Below are positions 1 to 11,704 of a stretch of DNA of 64,000 nt, in pieces. The notes beneath the pieces were generated by a model. That model ran no database searches and had not been told where the DNA came from. It saw nothing but the letters and a program-made list of their open reading frames with translations. Made by a program: the position numbers and the translations under genes. This DNA is from Favolaschia claudopus. Lineage: Eukaryota > Basidiomycota > Agaricomycetes > Agaricales > Mycenaceae. The stretch is taken from assembly GCA_037176885.1 (NCBI GenBank), contig JAWWNJ010000273.1:50258-114257 (forward strand), written 5' to 3'. The stretch's first letter is position 1, and every line of letters begins with the position of its first letter.

Positions 1-2217
1 GTCGACAGAGAAAGGATGGAACAAACCTCTGGAACGGCTTTCATTCGGGCACTATTCAAGGAGATTCGAATAGAGGTATCAAGACTGGACTTGCGATCAT
101 CCGTACGATGTAGCAAAGAACTGTGTTCTTCTTTCCAACGAGCAAGCAGCGCTTCCGTACTGTCTATCTCAGTGAGATTCGCCATGAGAACGATAGCCAG
201 TGGTACGCAGTCAATGGCAGCCAGCAGCCTGAAGAACAATGATTAAGACTAACGACTGGATGCAAGGTTACGCACGAGTCAATCCAGGGATCGCTTTCCA
301 AGCAATCAGATAGGGCCAGGAATGCCTTGCGTGCGGATGGAACATCCAAAGGTCCAAGTTGGGGTAGGAACGGCCGCGACCACTGCACTCCCGCTGGCCG
401 CTCTGAGCCTCGCAACGTGACAACGACAGCGAGAGTGTCTAGCGCACTCAAAGAAGCTAGGAGGTTTTCGACATCCTTCCTTGATGATGTAGGAGAGTCC
501 CATGGACTCTCAAAGTTATCCAGCACGATGATAGAACGGTGTTCCGGGTTTCCGAGAGCTTCTAGGATCTTCTTCTGCAATTTATCGCCTTGCAGACGTA
601 ACGGTCCAGCAATCGCCGTCAAAAGTTCGTCCTTCCCTCCCGCCGCATCACAAGAGATGAAGAACCGGTGATTACCAAAACATTCGACAACACGGGAATC
701 GAATAACACCTGCGATGCAACACTTGTCTTCCCAATTCCTTTTCGCAAAAAATAACAAGGGTTAATGAAGTATGTAGACAAACACAATCCAACATACCTG
801 CGGCACCAAGGATTGCGACTCTACCAGGTGAGGGAGCAATGATCCTCTCAACTACACTATCCACAATCTGCTCCCTCCCAAAGAAATTGTGGGGTGCGCG
901 AGGGAGCACGGGTCCAACACTGCCAGAAGTAAATTACAAGATGGCTGGCGTATCCTATGTACATACACCTTGGACAGCGATGGAGGCTCCTGTGGCTTAG
1001 TGAACATCGATGGTTAGCTAGACACCAGGAAAGAACAGCCCACACCCACCTGTTTACCAGCCTCCTTTATCCTATCCATTGCGCTTTGACACACTTCTCT
1101 GATTTCGTCAAGGATTCTGCCTTTTCGAGCGGCATCCGACGATTCCAAACGATGGATATTCTGTTGTATCCGAACAGACGATTGGAGCTGGCCATTGTGC
1201 GATGAGCTGGTAAGTGTGAGAGAAATCGGGAGATTGTACCGAGAATAAATCGATCGCGTGCTGGGCAGTGAGCGTCGGTCAGATAAACTCCGCCAACAAC
1301 GTCGCTCAAGCACGGACCTTGATATCCCTCTGCAGCCTCTGAAGCTTGGCCTCGTCCTGAGACTGCTTTGACAACCAGGTAAATGTCCCCCGCTTAAAAA
1401 GATTCTGTACGCGCGGGCAACTTGTGAGCCGGAAAACCCTGCCCGTATAGATGCACCTTTACCTTGAGCACCCCATGCACCGCCTCGAGTTCTCTATCGC
1501 GGCGAAAGTCAACTTCCGTAGATCGTATGATTCCATCCGCCGGGCGCTTGCTCGAGCGTTGAATTCAAGGCACTTACAGGCACAGCTTAGATATCTACCA
1601 GAGGGAATGATATAAGTCGGAATAAATTTACAGTGGATTCAGGAATCCCTGACCTGATCAAGGAGCTCAGTATCCGCCGCGATATCTTCCTTCAGTTCTT
1701 CAACCTGGCCAGCAAAAGATGAGACTACACCTCCAAAAAAGCAGAACCACCAACCTGTCCCGTCACGGCCATCACCAGCTGGCCAATGTCCGCTGCAAGC
1801 GCCATGGCTTCATTTTTATTTCCAGAGGCATTCTATGCATCGGATTGAGCATGATACGCGTTCGAGCCAAGCTACGCCGAACCTGACATGTCTCGAGCAC
1901 CCTGCATATGAATGAGCCAGTCCAATCACGCGTACCCAGGGCATGCAGCAACTCACAGATGCACAACTCCAGCGAATCCTACGTTAAGAGCTTTAGATTT
2001 CGCTCATAGTATCCCAAGTACGACGCGCCTTTCAACACTCCCAAGTTTGTCGCTTCTCCGACTTGACCTAACAGTAGCAAACTGTGGTCAAGGGCGGTGG
2101 TAAGCAAAGACGGAGCGGCGACTTGGTCGAGACGTCGAGACATATGGGGAGAACCAGAGCTAGAACATCAAAATTCAGAGTAGCAAAATAAGGATCCGAT
2201 GGGGTCGAGTCAGGCAT
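1..2217 (-). CDS. STAND/NLR-like NTPase: MLKL-NTD-like helical domain plus NB-ARC, 3' end cut by window edge
   Basis: Partial gene running off the left edge. Clear exons are 27-228, 276-738 and 798-919, with introns of about 50-60 nt. The 798-919 exon joins to 738 to give a P-loop GAAGIGKTS preceded by a FFGREQIVD segment. Downstream come a kinase-2-like IIVLDNFESPWD and the CVPLAIVLMA (GxP-like) motif, the order of NB-ARC proteins. Exons upstream (about 950-1900) encode helical heptad-rich sequence including ALAADIGQLV and VEELKEDIAADT, resembling the MLKL/HeLo-like N-terminal domain common in Agaricomycete NLR-like proteins. The start at 2217 (MPDSTPSD) is a guess and exon borders between 920 and 2217 were not resolved. 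Family knowledge: such proteins are thought to sense non-self or damage and signal cell death; the C-terminal sensor (often TPR) would lie beyond the edge. Function here is inferred. Confidence 0.75.
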
Positions 2218-2924
2218 GATAGACGCAGAGCAGCTTTATAGAAGAATGACGGGCGCGTCCAATCCCGATGTTGTTCTGCGTGGTTCACGGAGACTTTGAG
2301 CAAGCGAAATCACAGCTCAGCTATGAACGCATAGCAGATCCTTATTGCGCATTCACGGAAGCTTTACTGAAGATTTAGTTCAAGGGACAAAGTGGTCGAC
2401 AGATAAGAGCTGTTATGGCCGTGAAGTCGGAATGCTGAAGCTGCTCCCACCCCACTTCCACTGTACATGAGTAATTATCCAATATTTCTTTGCTACTCTA
2501 CGCATACGCTAAGATACACAAGCAAAAGCACTACTACTAGGTTTTTCCAAAAACAAAACGAAGGGACAAGAATACGTAGTCTTGTATGTATACAAAATGT
2601 TGGCAAAAAAGCGAACGAGCGGCAGTCTGAGGTGCAGCAACATCGAGTATGAATAACAACGCGCCGGGGTATTCAGGGTGTCGGGTCGTCGTGTGTAGTA
2701 CGGTACGTAGTGTGTGCCAAATGCCGGTGTGTCAAGCGTATAGTCGCAGAGTGGGGCGAGGCGAGGCAAGAGAGAGAGAGAGATGGAAAAATATGGGCTA
2801 CAATTCTAATCATTTCTTCGAAGAGCAAGCAAATAAAAAAACGGCAAAAAACGTGGGCCCGTGGGCGAGGAAGAAAGCTGGAGCGGGGGTTTGTTCGTTT
2901 GTTCATGAGATGGCGGCAGAGCGA
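2218..2924. other. intergenic stretch, no gene recognised
   Basis: Promoter side of the NLR-like gene and 3' flank of the next gene. It contains a short AG microsatellite near 2770-2784. The small open frames here overlap each other on both strands and have no coding character that I can recognise. Confidence 0.5.
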
Positions 2925-5825
2925 TTAGGTCCGTCGCCGAGGCCGCGACCGAGATTGAGCCTTGATTTTGGCGTCCGCAACGCGTTTCGACCTCCTGACT
3001 GGCCGCCCACCGCGCGTGCGGGTCTCCAGTTCAGGTTCGTGCTCGGACGACGCCTCGTCGTCGTTACAGTCCAGGTCGGGGGGACAGTCCGAAAGGGGAC
3101 TCAATGGCGGGGCGTCATTCAGGTTATGGAAATCACGCTGCGTCGCAGTCGAAGGTGAGTCGCGATCCCAATCCGTCGTCACGCACAGTTCCCGAAAAAT
3201 TTGCTGTTCCGTCAAGTTCAGCGGTTCCTCATCGTTCGGGTTGGCCGGCGGAACGTGTATCGGCGGTAACGAGGAAGTGAGCATGTTGTCCTTGTCTGAA
3301 TGGCTGCTAGCACCGTTGCTGCACAATTGGGTAGCACAAAGCGTTGACCCGAAATGTGCGCCAAACTGGCCAAGAGCTCTGCCATCGTTTGCTCTTGCGA
3401 ATTCCTGCAGTGCTGGGGGAAAGCGTTCGCTCAACGCGTCGCCCAAAAAGACGTCTAGTACGCCGTTAGGCAGCGGGTGGTCGCGAACATAGCCCTGGGC
3501 CGCAGCGAGCGGGACCCATGTGCCTTTAACGGCGTTTGAACCCCGCTGAATGACGGTGGCGTTGGGGATAGTGCTGAGGACGGGATAGGGGGTGTTGGCG
3601 AACGCAACAATGGGCGAAAGATTGACGAAATCTGTATCGAGCCGCCGCAAGAGCGTGAGCTTGCCCAACGTCATTTGATACACCGATATGCCTGTGAAAG
3701 ACCAAAGTCATATCAGTGACTAGGCCCAGAATATAAAGACTGCGAATGGTCACCAAACTCACCTTCGATTTGAGTTGCACTGATCGAAGGAGTGCACGGA
3801 AGACACGTGTGAACCACAACCATTTCGGCGTTCCACCCATTACATCGCGTATCTTGCGGAGAAATGCAAGCGGGGGCTTGTAGTGAAGAAAAGGAAGGCG
3901 CTGGATGGACTGCGGAGGTCGGGGAGTTCATCGACATGGCCTGGATGAGCGAAGCAAGAGACAGGGCTGGAGGATCAGGCTTCACAACCAGCGGCGGTGC
4001 GGGCGTAGAGAAGAAAGAATTAAGTGAAGAGGGTACGGTTTTGGCACGCGGTCGGACGGTGCCCATGCCGACAGACTTGCTCGTCTCGAGCGCCAGCCAA
4101 TCAATCTGCGAGTCAGGCATGTCTGAGCCCCGCAAACCCGCCAAAGCTACGGGATCACTCGCGCGTCTCGGAGATTCAATGCTGAAAGAAGAATTGGGGG
4201 AAAGTGGGGAAGAGGGCCCAGGCACAGGGTCGCGATAGTTGTCGAAAGAACTCGAGAGCGAGTCCAGATCATCCTCTTGCTTGACAAGGCTATCATCGTC
4301 ATCCCAAACGCGAGGAACCGAGTCGGCCGACCAGTCCCAAGAGTCTACGGGCTCGACTTTAACAGCGAAGCGCCCGCCTGAGAGACTGTAATCATCCCAA
4401 CTGCCAAGAACATCCGGGGGCTCCTGCTTGACCGACACGTCGGCCGGGACGGGAACCGCCGATGGCGACCGTGGGCCTGGGCTCTCCCACATCGTCTCTC
4501 CGTCGCCTTCGCTATCGTCAGCGTCCCATTGGTCCCAATCCGAATCGTCCCCCTGTACTGGAGAGTGCGCATGACTGGGGGATGAGCGGTCGCCGCTCTT
4601 CAAGGAAGTATGGTAAGCATCGTCTTCGTCCGAATCCGGAGGAAGGGAAGCCACACTATAGGGAACCGAGGATGAGCGCTGGTAGGGCGCCTGCGGTGGG
4701 AAATAGGGATAGGATGGGCTGTCCACCGAAGGCGTGTAGCATGGAATAGAAATAGACCGTCTGGGGTAGGGAGGTAAAATAAATTTTTCTTCGTCTTGTG
4801 GAGGCACGGGGGCGTCGTCTGACTCATCGTCGGCGTCGGAGGAAGAATCTTGAGACATGGAGTCATCGTCGGCGTCGTGTACGGGATGTGATATGGGTGC
4901 AGGCTCAAGTACAGGGGGTTCTGTTGACGCAAAAGCGCGCAGGGGCTTGAGCCGAAGCGTGAGCTTGACCTTTGGGGGTGGCCTGACCTGCTCGATGGAG
5001 GATTCGGAGTCTGAATTGGCGGCACAGCCCCGAAGGGAGCGTTTCCGCTTGGCACCACACTCGACGCTGTTGTCGGGTTGCCTCCTCTTGTCCCGAGGCA
5101 GAGAACTGATATGACCGTTCTCGGTGTATTCACAAAGCATAATTCCGGCGCGTGCAAAGGGACAGGGCGCGCCGGTCGCGCCACTGAGATACCAGACCAT
5201 GGTTCCGCGTCTGAAATTCGTGGTGCGGTTGTCTGTGTTTATTCCGCAGTGTGCACCGCCAGAGTGAGAATGGAGGGCAGGAAGGAGATCATCGTCGGCG
5301 GGGGTGCCTGAAAGGGTGTGTCTGAGGAGAAGAGGATGATCTTGCTGGGCGTCGCAACGCTGCATATGGGTGCGAATGTAGGTGGTGATAGCCTGGCTAG
5401 CGGCAGAGACGCTTAAAATAGGTTAGACGGGAAGGTTGAACGAGAGAAAAGATGGACCCACTTTTGGCATACGAAGCCATTGGCAAGGACCATCTCGGCG
5501 AGATCTTTGATAGTGACGGCGCGATTATCCTGAAGGGAAATGAGGGCGCAATAGACGCGTAGATTTGAACGGGACGCACGACCGACATGAGGGAACGGCC
5601 AATTGCAAGAAAGACCTTTGAGTTTGCGTCGTCTGGATGGAGGACGACGTGTGGCGGAGGAAATATCAAAGGTTTTTGCTGCTTTGGCCTGCGCTTGTCG
5701 TGGGCGGTGGTGGGTACGGGGGAGTGGCGGAGGCGGGGAGCGGGCTTGATACGGACGTTGTGCCTGATACGGGTGCCATAGGAGTGGGGTGGGGAGTCTG
5801 GGGTGGTTGCGGGGTTGTGTTGCAT
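2925..5825 (-). CDS. GDS1-type winged-helix protein, putative transcriptional regulator
   Basis: Modelled as exons 5580-5825, 5462-5529, 3763-5411 and 2925-3691 (introns 50, 50 and 71 nt, all GT-AG), 909 residues. Roughly residues 55-150 form a small winged-helix domain: HPDDANSKVFLAIGRSL, then DNRAVTIKDLAEMVLANGF, then ASQAITTYIRTHMQRC and HPLLLRHTLSGT. This matches what I recall of the GDS1 winged-helix family of Agaricomycetes (related in fold to HARE-HTH domains). The rest is long, acidic, Ser/Pro-rich low complexity with many KQEPP/KVEP motifs that look like sumoylation sites, and it ends in a basic segment RSRPRRRT. Yeast Gds1 is linked to glycerol/mitochondrial growth phenotypes, so regulation of transcription is an inference. 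The start ATG is the first in frame upstream of the domain. Confidence 0.82.
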
Positions 5826-7031
5826 TCGAATCGCATTCGCAGCTGGAGGAGATTAGTCGACCAGCGAGAGGAGGGAAGTGGTGGGAGAGAATCAGGCGGA
5901 AAACGAAAAATGGGAGACAAGTGCTGATAGAAGAACTCGTTCGCTTAACCCGGCTAAGAGTAAACAACGTATCATCACTTGTCATTGATCGGCCTCAAAA
6001 TATCGCGTTCATGTCTCTCTCTGGTCCCTGTCTATCCTCATCGACCACCCACCCCACCACACCCACCGCTGAGACCTCCCACTCAGACAACCAGGGCCAG
6101 ACAACCAGCCCAGACTCTGCCCACAATCTCAGAGACTCTGTTTCTTCCACTCAATGACGACGACGCGCGTCCCCGTCACATCAGTCACGCACACCACCTG
6201 ACCCGGCCCTTACTTTTTCGCACAAACCCAAAATTGTCCGTTGTCCAGGTTTTTCTCGGCCAGTCCTCTCCATTCCACCCCATACAGGCTGTCCTGCGCT
6301 GCGCCTTATTCCGCACAACAAGCACACAAGTCTCAAATATCAGACTCTCGACCCCTCCTCTGTCCGCCGAGAGATCATTATTGCACCATTCCGACTCTCC
6401 AACCAACCCTAGTTACCCTTACGACATCCTCATCCGCGCTCTTTCACAATCCTTCCTCCACACGCCCCAAATCCTACGACCACCTCGCACTTCGTCCTCA
6501 AATGAACCCATTATCCACCCTATCTTCCTCATATCACCCCATTTCAATATTTAGAGTACAAGGTCCGCAGAAGAACAATGCGATCCAATTGTCTGCTCCT
6601 TGTCCGTCCTGCCTCTTCCCCTCAGTCAAGCTTAAATTGGCTATTCTACCGCAGGTGCCCATCTGACCGCAGCAGAGAGGAGCCAGTGTCGCCCCAGGTC
6701 CTCCTAAGTGAATATTGCAATATCGCTCGCTTTGGCCGCTTCCAAAACGGGAAGGATTCGGAATCATTCGGTCTTCTGTGTGGCTGTGCCGGTTACGCGC
6801 GAATCACGTCAAGAATGCTGATCCCGCACAAACAACGCGTCAACAAACCAAAACGTGTGTCAACGCGTCGTCAAAAGAGGCACAATTGCGCACGTGGATT
6901 ATTGCAGGGTATGGAACAAAATGTACAGTGCTATTTCATGGAAAATACATGTACAGCAGGCCTGGTAGAAGTACAACTTGGAGCAATGTTAGGAATAATG
7001 TAAACAGCAGGAAAGACAATGCAGGATGCGC
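5826..7031. promoter_or_regulatory. long CT-rich upstream region of the winged-helix gene and 3' flank of H1
   Basis: About 1.2 kb without a supported gene. From 5990 to 6560 the + strand is strongly C/T-rich. Open frames here (for example 5979-6554 +) read as Ser/Pro/Thr strings typical of promoter pyrimidine tracts. It is likely the 5' region of the minus-strand regulator at 2925-5825; 6900-7031 is probably the H1 3' UTR. Confidence 0.4.
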
Positions 7032-7928
7032 TCAGGCAGCGGCAACCTGAACTTCTCCTCAGCAGACAGATAAACAGACAAACGGCAGGAACACAAACCT
7101 TCTTGGAACGGGGCTTCGCGGCTGTCGCTTTCTTCACCGCAGGAGCGGCTTTCTTGGGGGCAGCGCCAGTAGCAGCCTAGCTGGAGGTCAAAACACGCTC
7201 GAAGTGGCACAGAAATAAGAACGAACCTTCTTCGCCGTTTTCGCTGCGGGTTTTGTCGTCGATTTCTTGGCGGGAGCGGCTTTGACCTTCGTGGTCGCGG
7301 GCTTAGTGGACTTGGGAGCTGCAGGCTTCGCGTTCTTTGAGAAGACGTATGAGACGACGGCGGACGGCAAACAGGAAAGAAGGAATTCACCTCCTTGGAA
7401 GACGACGTCTTAGCAGGACCGGACAACTTAACGCAACCGGAGCTGCCCTGAAGAACAGTCAGTGCGATCATAAAACGACGCGTAAACCACGACGCACGTT
7501 GGGCTGAAGGAATATCTCGTCCTCGATGCCTGACGCGATGGCGCGGTTCAAGAATCCTCTGTTGGTGGTAGTGGCATCGAGCCCATACTCCGATCCGGCA
7601 AAGGCAAGGATAGCACTGCGTGAAGCACCCTTGCGACCGCCGACTGACACGATGCACTCCTGCATAAACGCGTCAGTCAAGGCTACAGAAGAGATAGGAG
7701 AACCACCAAGACCTTAATGATCTCTTTCCAGGAAGGATGGGAGGACTTGGACGTAGCCGTCTTAACCGGCTTAGCCTTAGATTTCTTCTCGGCGGCGGCA
7801 GCGGCGGGTTTCTTAGCCACAGCGGTGGTTTTCTTAGTTGTCTTCTTCGTCGCGGCCTTTGGCGCCGGAGTGTCGATGGGAGTAGAGGCAGATGCCGAAG
7901 CGGGAGATGCAGAGGTAGCAGACGACAT
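7032..7928 (-). CDS. linker histone H1 (first copy)
   Basis: Six exons: 7713-7928, 7498-7659, 7391-7447, 7227-7334, 7099-7176, 7032-7046; introns 50-56 nt; 211 residues. The globular H15 winged-helix spans about residues 61-145: SHPSWKEIIK, ECIVSVGGRKGASRSAI, GLDATTTNRGFLNRAI, then GSSGCVKLSG. It is flanked by an Ala/Lys/Pro-rich N-terminus (KKTTKKTTAVAKK) and a Lys/Ala/Pro-rich tail (KVKAAPAKKSTTK, AAPKKAAPAVKK). It binds linker DNA at the nucleosome entry/exit site. The last coding exon is only 15 nt (VAAA stop). A second, clearly different H1 gene lies at 55431-56593. The start is the first ATG of the frame, about 90 bp downstream of a TATA-like box. Confidence 0.95.
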
Positions 7929-8017
7929 GGGTGTTAGATCAGTGGGATGTTGTTGGTGGCTGGGGGTGGTGGTGGTTCGAGAGCAAGTTGTAAATCGTTC
8001 AATCTAGTTTTTGTTCG

Positions 8018-8025
8018 TTTATAAA
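8018..8025 (-). promoter_or_regulatory. TATA-like box of histone H1
   Basis: TTTATAAA, about 90 bp upstream of the H1 start codon in the 182-bp divergent spacer shared with the RCC1-repeat gene. The element is palindromic, so the assignment to H1 rests on distance only. Confidence 0.4.
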
Positions 8026-8110
8026 GGGGCCAAACATTCCCACGAGTCAGTCACGAGATCGCGTTTGGACCACCCACCGAGTCCGAGTCTCTCCCAAACT
8101 TAATGCTAAA

Positions 8111-10148
8111 ATGTTTAAGGGCTCCGCAAAACGTAGCCTTCGCCAGCTTCACCGCGCTGCTGCAAGCGCCGGGAGGTACAAGAGTCTGAATTCTTCAAAT
8201 CGGACCGCATTCCTGGCCTCCTCAGCTGTTCTTGCTTCTGTCTTGTGGTACTCGCAGCACAAACCTCTACACAACGACTCTGAACCATCAATCTCTAACG
8301 AAAATGAGGATCTCACAAATGAAAAGCTGGCATGGTCTCCTCAGCACAATAAATCCGATACTTTGCACACTCTGGTCTGGGGCTCCAACAGGTGCGTAGG
8401 CTTGTAGTGAGCGGGGGAAAAAGTGTTGAGAACCTTGAGACTCTCAGAGCCGGTATAATTGACCCTCTTTTGCCTGCGGGGTATTCCGTGAAGCAGCTCT
8501 TTGCGCCTGAATGGCTGAACGATGTTGCACTCCGCGACCTTGCCTTGCACGAACAGCACGCTGCGTGCGTCGACGCGCATGGGGACGTGTATCAATGGGG
8601 CGAAGGATACAAGATACCCGAGGTAGACTCGGACGGCAAACCGACGCGCACGCTGAGCGGCAAGGTAAACACATTTTTTTCTGTCCTCGAACCTGGCCAC
8701 TTGATTCTCGCTTTCTTTCCTAGGACATTGTCAAATTGCAACTCACCCCCAACCGCGTCTTTGCGCTTTCTAAATCTGGGCACGTCTATGTCCTAGATGC
8801 CAATGCATCCAATCAATCCGTACAGACTCGGAGCTCGTGGTGGAACTTTTGGAGTAGGTCATCGAGGGTAGATTTTGTCGAGCTGACGACGCACAGCACT
8901 TTTGGCTGGGGCGAAAAGTACGCAGGCACTACCCCTTCTCGGTCTCCTATATTCTAATACGCCCTGAGATTCACCTCCATCTCCGCCGGGCGCGACCACC
9001 TTCTTGCTGTTACTTCCGCTGGCCGAACGTTTTCTTACCCCATCGACCAAGACGCCAACCTCTGCGGCCAGCTTGGTTTCAGCGCTCCAAATCTACCCTC
9101 ACCTTACTCTGTCCCTAAATCAATGGCGAGCTCCTCGTTTTCCGCCGCCGTCCGTCAGCCGTCATCCTCCTCGACCGAACCAAACTTGGATTCTGCAGAT
9201 CCTGGCATCCGGTTCTGTACAACTTTGTACGAAATTCCAGTTCTCAAAGGGATCAGATTTGCGCAAGTGGCCGCAGGGGCGCGTAGCAGTTTTGCTAGGA
9301 CGTCGTCAGGGAAAGTTCTTGCGTGGGGCGCAAACGAGCACGGGTTCGTATAATTTGTTTTTTCGTCTACTTATCATTCACATGAATATCTCGGATGGTA
9401 GACAACTGGGATTAGGCTCCAAGGACCCTTCGGAACCTATCACCGTTCCAACGGAAGTTGTGCTCTGGCCACGACGAAGCCTGCAGGCCAGCACGCGTTG
9501 CTTGGATGTCTCAGCGGGTGTGTAACAGGCATCGTCCAAGGCACAAACTGAATCGCTCAATATCTTCCAAGGGGGCGATCTGACCGGATTCACAATTGAG
9601 CGTTGTCCGGAAGACGAAGTAGCAACGGTGGAGCTTCTCATGGCTGGTGATGGCCAATGGGGTGGTCTCGGCAATAATTCGTACAGCAACGTCCAAGTCA
9701 GCCCTGTCCGCGTCAAGGCATTGAGCGGTCTGACGGAATGTCAGGATGTTTCAATGTTTATCATTCTTTTCTTGGCACGAGCTAAATAGTATTTTTTCTT
9801 CTAGACAACGACGCGACGCAGCGCTTGCAATGCATACCACTGCGAGCGGTCAGCGTGTCACCGACGGGCCATGTCTTGGCTACGTTGGATCCTGTCTCGG
9901 GTCGACGCGACCTGCACGGGTGGGGAAAGAACCAGGATTACGAGCTGGGTCCCAGCAGCCGGAAACCTGGGACTTCCTCGCCGATGGCAGTGGATGGAGG
10001 GAACGAAAATGGACGTGTCATGTTGGAAACGAAAAAAGCCAAGGTTGTGGTCGATCTTCAAGGACGGGTATGGGGTAAAGGACAGAAGGTGGAACAGTAT
10101 GCAGTGTCTGGGTTCGGAAGTAGCGTGGTATACTGGCGATTGGTGTAA
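8111..10148 (+). CDS. RCC1-repeat mitochondrial protein, Fmp25-like
   Basis: Seven exons: 8111-8391, 8448-8664, 8724-8917, 8969-9343, 9402-9517, 9572-9739, 9805-10148; 564 residues. The N-terminus is basic and Ser/Arg-rich (KRSLRQLHRAAASAGRYKSL), followed by one hydrophobic segment at about residues 36-52 (AFLASSAVLASVLWY), consistent with mitochondrial import and a membrane anchor. The body carries degenerate RCC1 beta-propeller repeats: LHTLVWGSNR, DVYQWGEGYK, VLAWGANEHGQLGLGS, GDGQWGGLGN, LHGWGKNQDYELG. Yeast Fmp25 is a mitochondrial inner-membrane RCC1-type protein implicated in complex III assembly; equivalence is inferred from architecture. It is divergent from histone H1. Confidence 0.85.
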
Positions 10149-10364
10149 TAGAGCTAAACATCAGGCTCCTGTCTGTGTGGGACTTGCTTTCAACCACGAC
10201 ATCCAATCCTCCCCCTTCTTTCTTGTTTTCTTCCTTTCCCCCCACTGCTATTCAGTGCAACCTTGTTGCTATACCGCGCCCTAGACCCGTCAGTTCTGAT
10301 TACAGAGTCTCGCTTTTCAGTCGACTCTAGGGCCACTCCTGTCCTTTCACCCACTTCCCCGACC

Positions 10365-11408
10365 ATGTCCTCCTCTTCATCTTTCGATCTAGTCTCCTCA
10401 CGCTCTCGCTCGTCTACTGCCTCTTCTGCCATCTACTTCGACGACTCCGATGATGAGATTGTATGGGGCAATTCGTCGCATGCCTCTCTCAATTCGGCCC
10501 TCGCCTCCGACGACGATTTCGTCGTCCTCAGCCGGCCTCGGTCTCCTCGTGCTCCCGCTCGAGCACATGCGACGCCCTCGACGAACGTCGCCACCACTCC
10601 TAATGACCTCGCATCCAGTATGGTTCGTCTTTCTGTCAATGAAGTCTCCTCCATTATCCGGAAGAACAAGAAGGCCGCTGCGGCTGCAGCAGCCAAGGTG
10701 CAGCCTGTGCAGACCATTGCTTCGAAAGCCAAGGCTACGCATATCAAGCCCTTGTCTCCGCCCCACTCTCCTTCCGCTTCCGCTGCCCCCGTCTCCGATC
10801 GTCCATCCTCTGTAGCGACATTGAGGAATGGATCTGTCTCCCCATCTACCGGCAAGGCCGGTCGCCGCCGGCGCAGAAAGGCTGCCAAGAGCCAAAGCCC
10901 GCCTCCGAGCTCACCGACGTCTGCACGGGTGGGTCTAGGCTCGCGGCCCATTGTTGACGACATATCCGAGCGTGCATCCGAGTGCGGCGATGAAGCTGGC
11001 ACCTACGATGCGGCCGTCTCTTATATCAACTCGTACGTTCATTTCAATATCTTTAACCTAGTAAATAATTCAACTGGCTTCTCGTCGCATAGATGCATTT
11101 CTGACCCTCAGTCGGTGTGCCGCCTCACTCTGCTGCAGGCCCTCATCGTTGAGCTCGGTCTCGCATCATCATCCCTCCCCGCTTCTCTCAGACAAGCTAA
11201 AGCGATGATTAAGTCGCGCGTTTTCTTGAATGTCGGGGAATACCTGGATGCGCGTCAGCATGGCGCAGCCGCCGTGCAGGGCGTATTACACCCATCGAAA
11301 GCTTCGCTCATCAAGGATCTGAAAAAGAGAAATTCGGGAAAGCGAATTCCCCTACAGTGGGTGAAAGAATCCGGATTCAGTGTTCTGCTGGTGCGGTTGT
11401 ATTATTGA
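10365..11408 (+). CDS. orphan Ser/Ala-rich basic protein of unknown function
   Basis: Two exons, 10365-11032 and 11093-11408, 327 residues. The 60-nt intron keeps frame and has no stop, so retention would give a 347-residue form. The first 200 residues are low complexity: SSSSS runs, an acidic patch YFDDSDDEIVWGN, poly-Ala, and a strongly basic GRRRRRKAAK at about residue 167. The C-terminal 110 residues after the intron are ordered-looking: PQSVCRLTLLQALIVELGL, KAMIKSRVFLNVGEYLDARQ, SLIKDLKKRNSGKRIP. I recognise no domain. The basic cluster could be a nuclear localisation signal. The start is the ATG followed by SSSSSFDL; an upstream open frame lacks a better ATG. Confidence 0.7.
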   Translation: MSSSSSFDLVSSRSRSSTASSAIYFDDSDDEIVWGNSSHASLNSALASDDDFVVLSRPRSPRAPARAHATPSTNVATTPNDLASSMVRLSVNEVSSIIRKNKKAAAAAAAKVQPVQTIASKAKATHIKPLSPPHSPSASAAPVSDRPSSVATLRNGSVSPSTGKAGRRRRRKAAKSQSPPPSSPTSARVGLGSRPIVDDISERASECGDEAGTYDAAVSYINSYVHFNIFNLVNNSTGFSSHRCISDPQSVCRLTLLQALIVELGLASSSLPASLRQAKAMIKSRVFLNVGEYLDARQHGAAAVQGVLHPSKASLIKDLKKRNSGKRIPLQWVKESGFSVLLVRLYY

Positions 11409-11704
11409 GGATTGGCTGGTTTCGCGCGTCTGTAATCTCTTTCTACACCTCAAGGGTGTCTAATTTCTTGACCAAATCTGTGTACACGCTGAGCTAGTCG
11501 GCGTTGTGATATTGCTGTACTCGTTCTCACTTGTTGTCATCTCTACCTGCATATACAATCATGTTTTCTTGGCTACAAGCCTTGCGCGACTCCGAAGCAT
11601 AATGAATAACAGACGGGATTTGGATTTTTATGCAAAAGAACAAAAATGACAGCAACGATACACGAGGAATAGCTGCACATCTACAACCCCACCGTCAAAC
11701 CGTC

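Noticed and set aside
3864..4238. Open frame on + strand
   Set aside because: Antisense to the long low-complexity exon of the GDS1-type gene, no splice or domain evidence.
5979..6554. 191-residue + frame, Ser/Pro/Thr-rich
   Set aside because: Lies in a pyrimidine-rich promoter; translations of CT tracts look like this.
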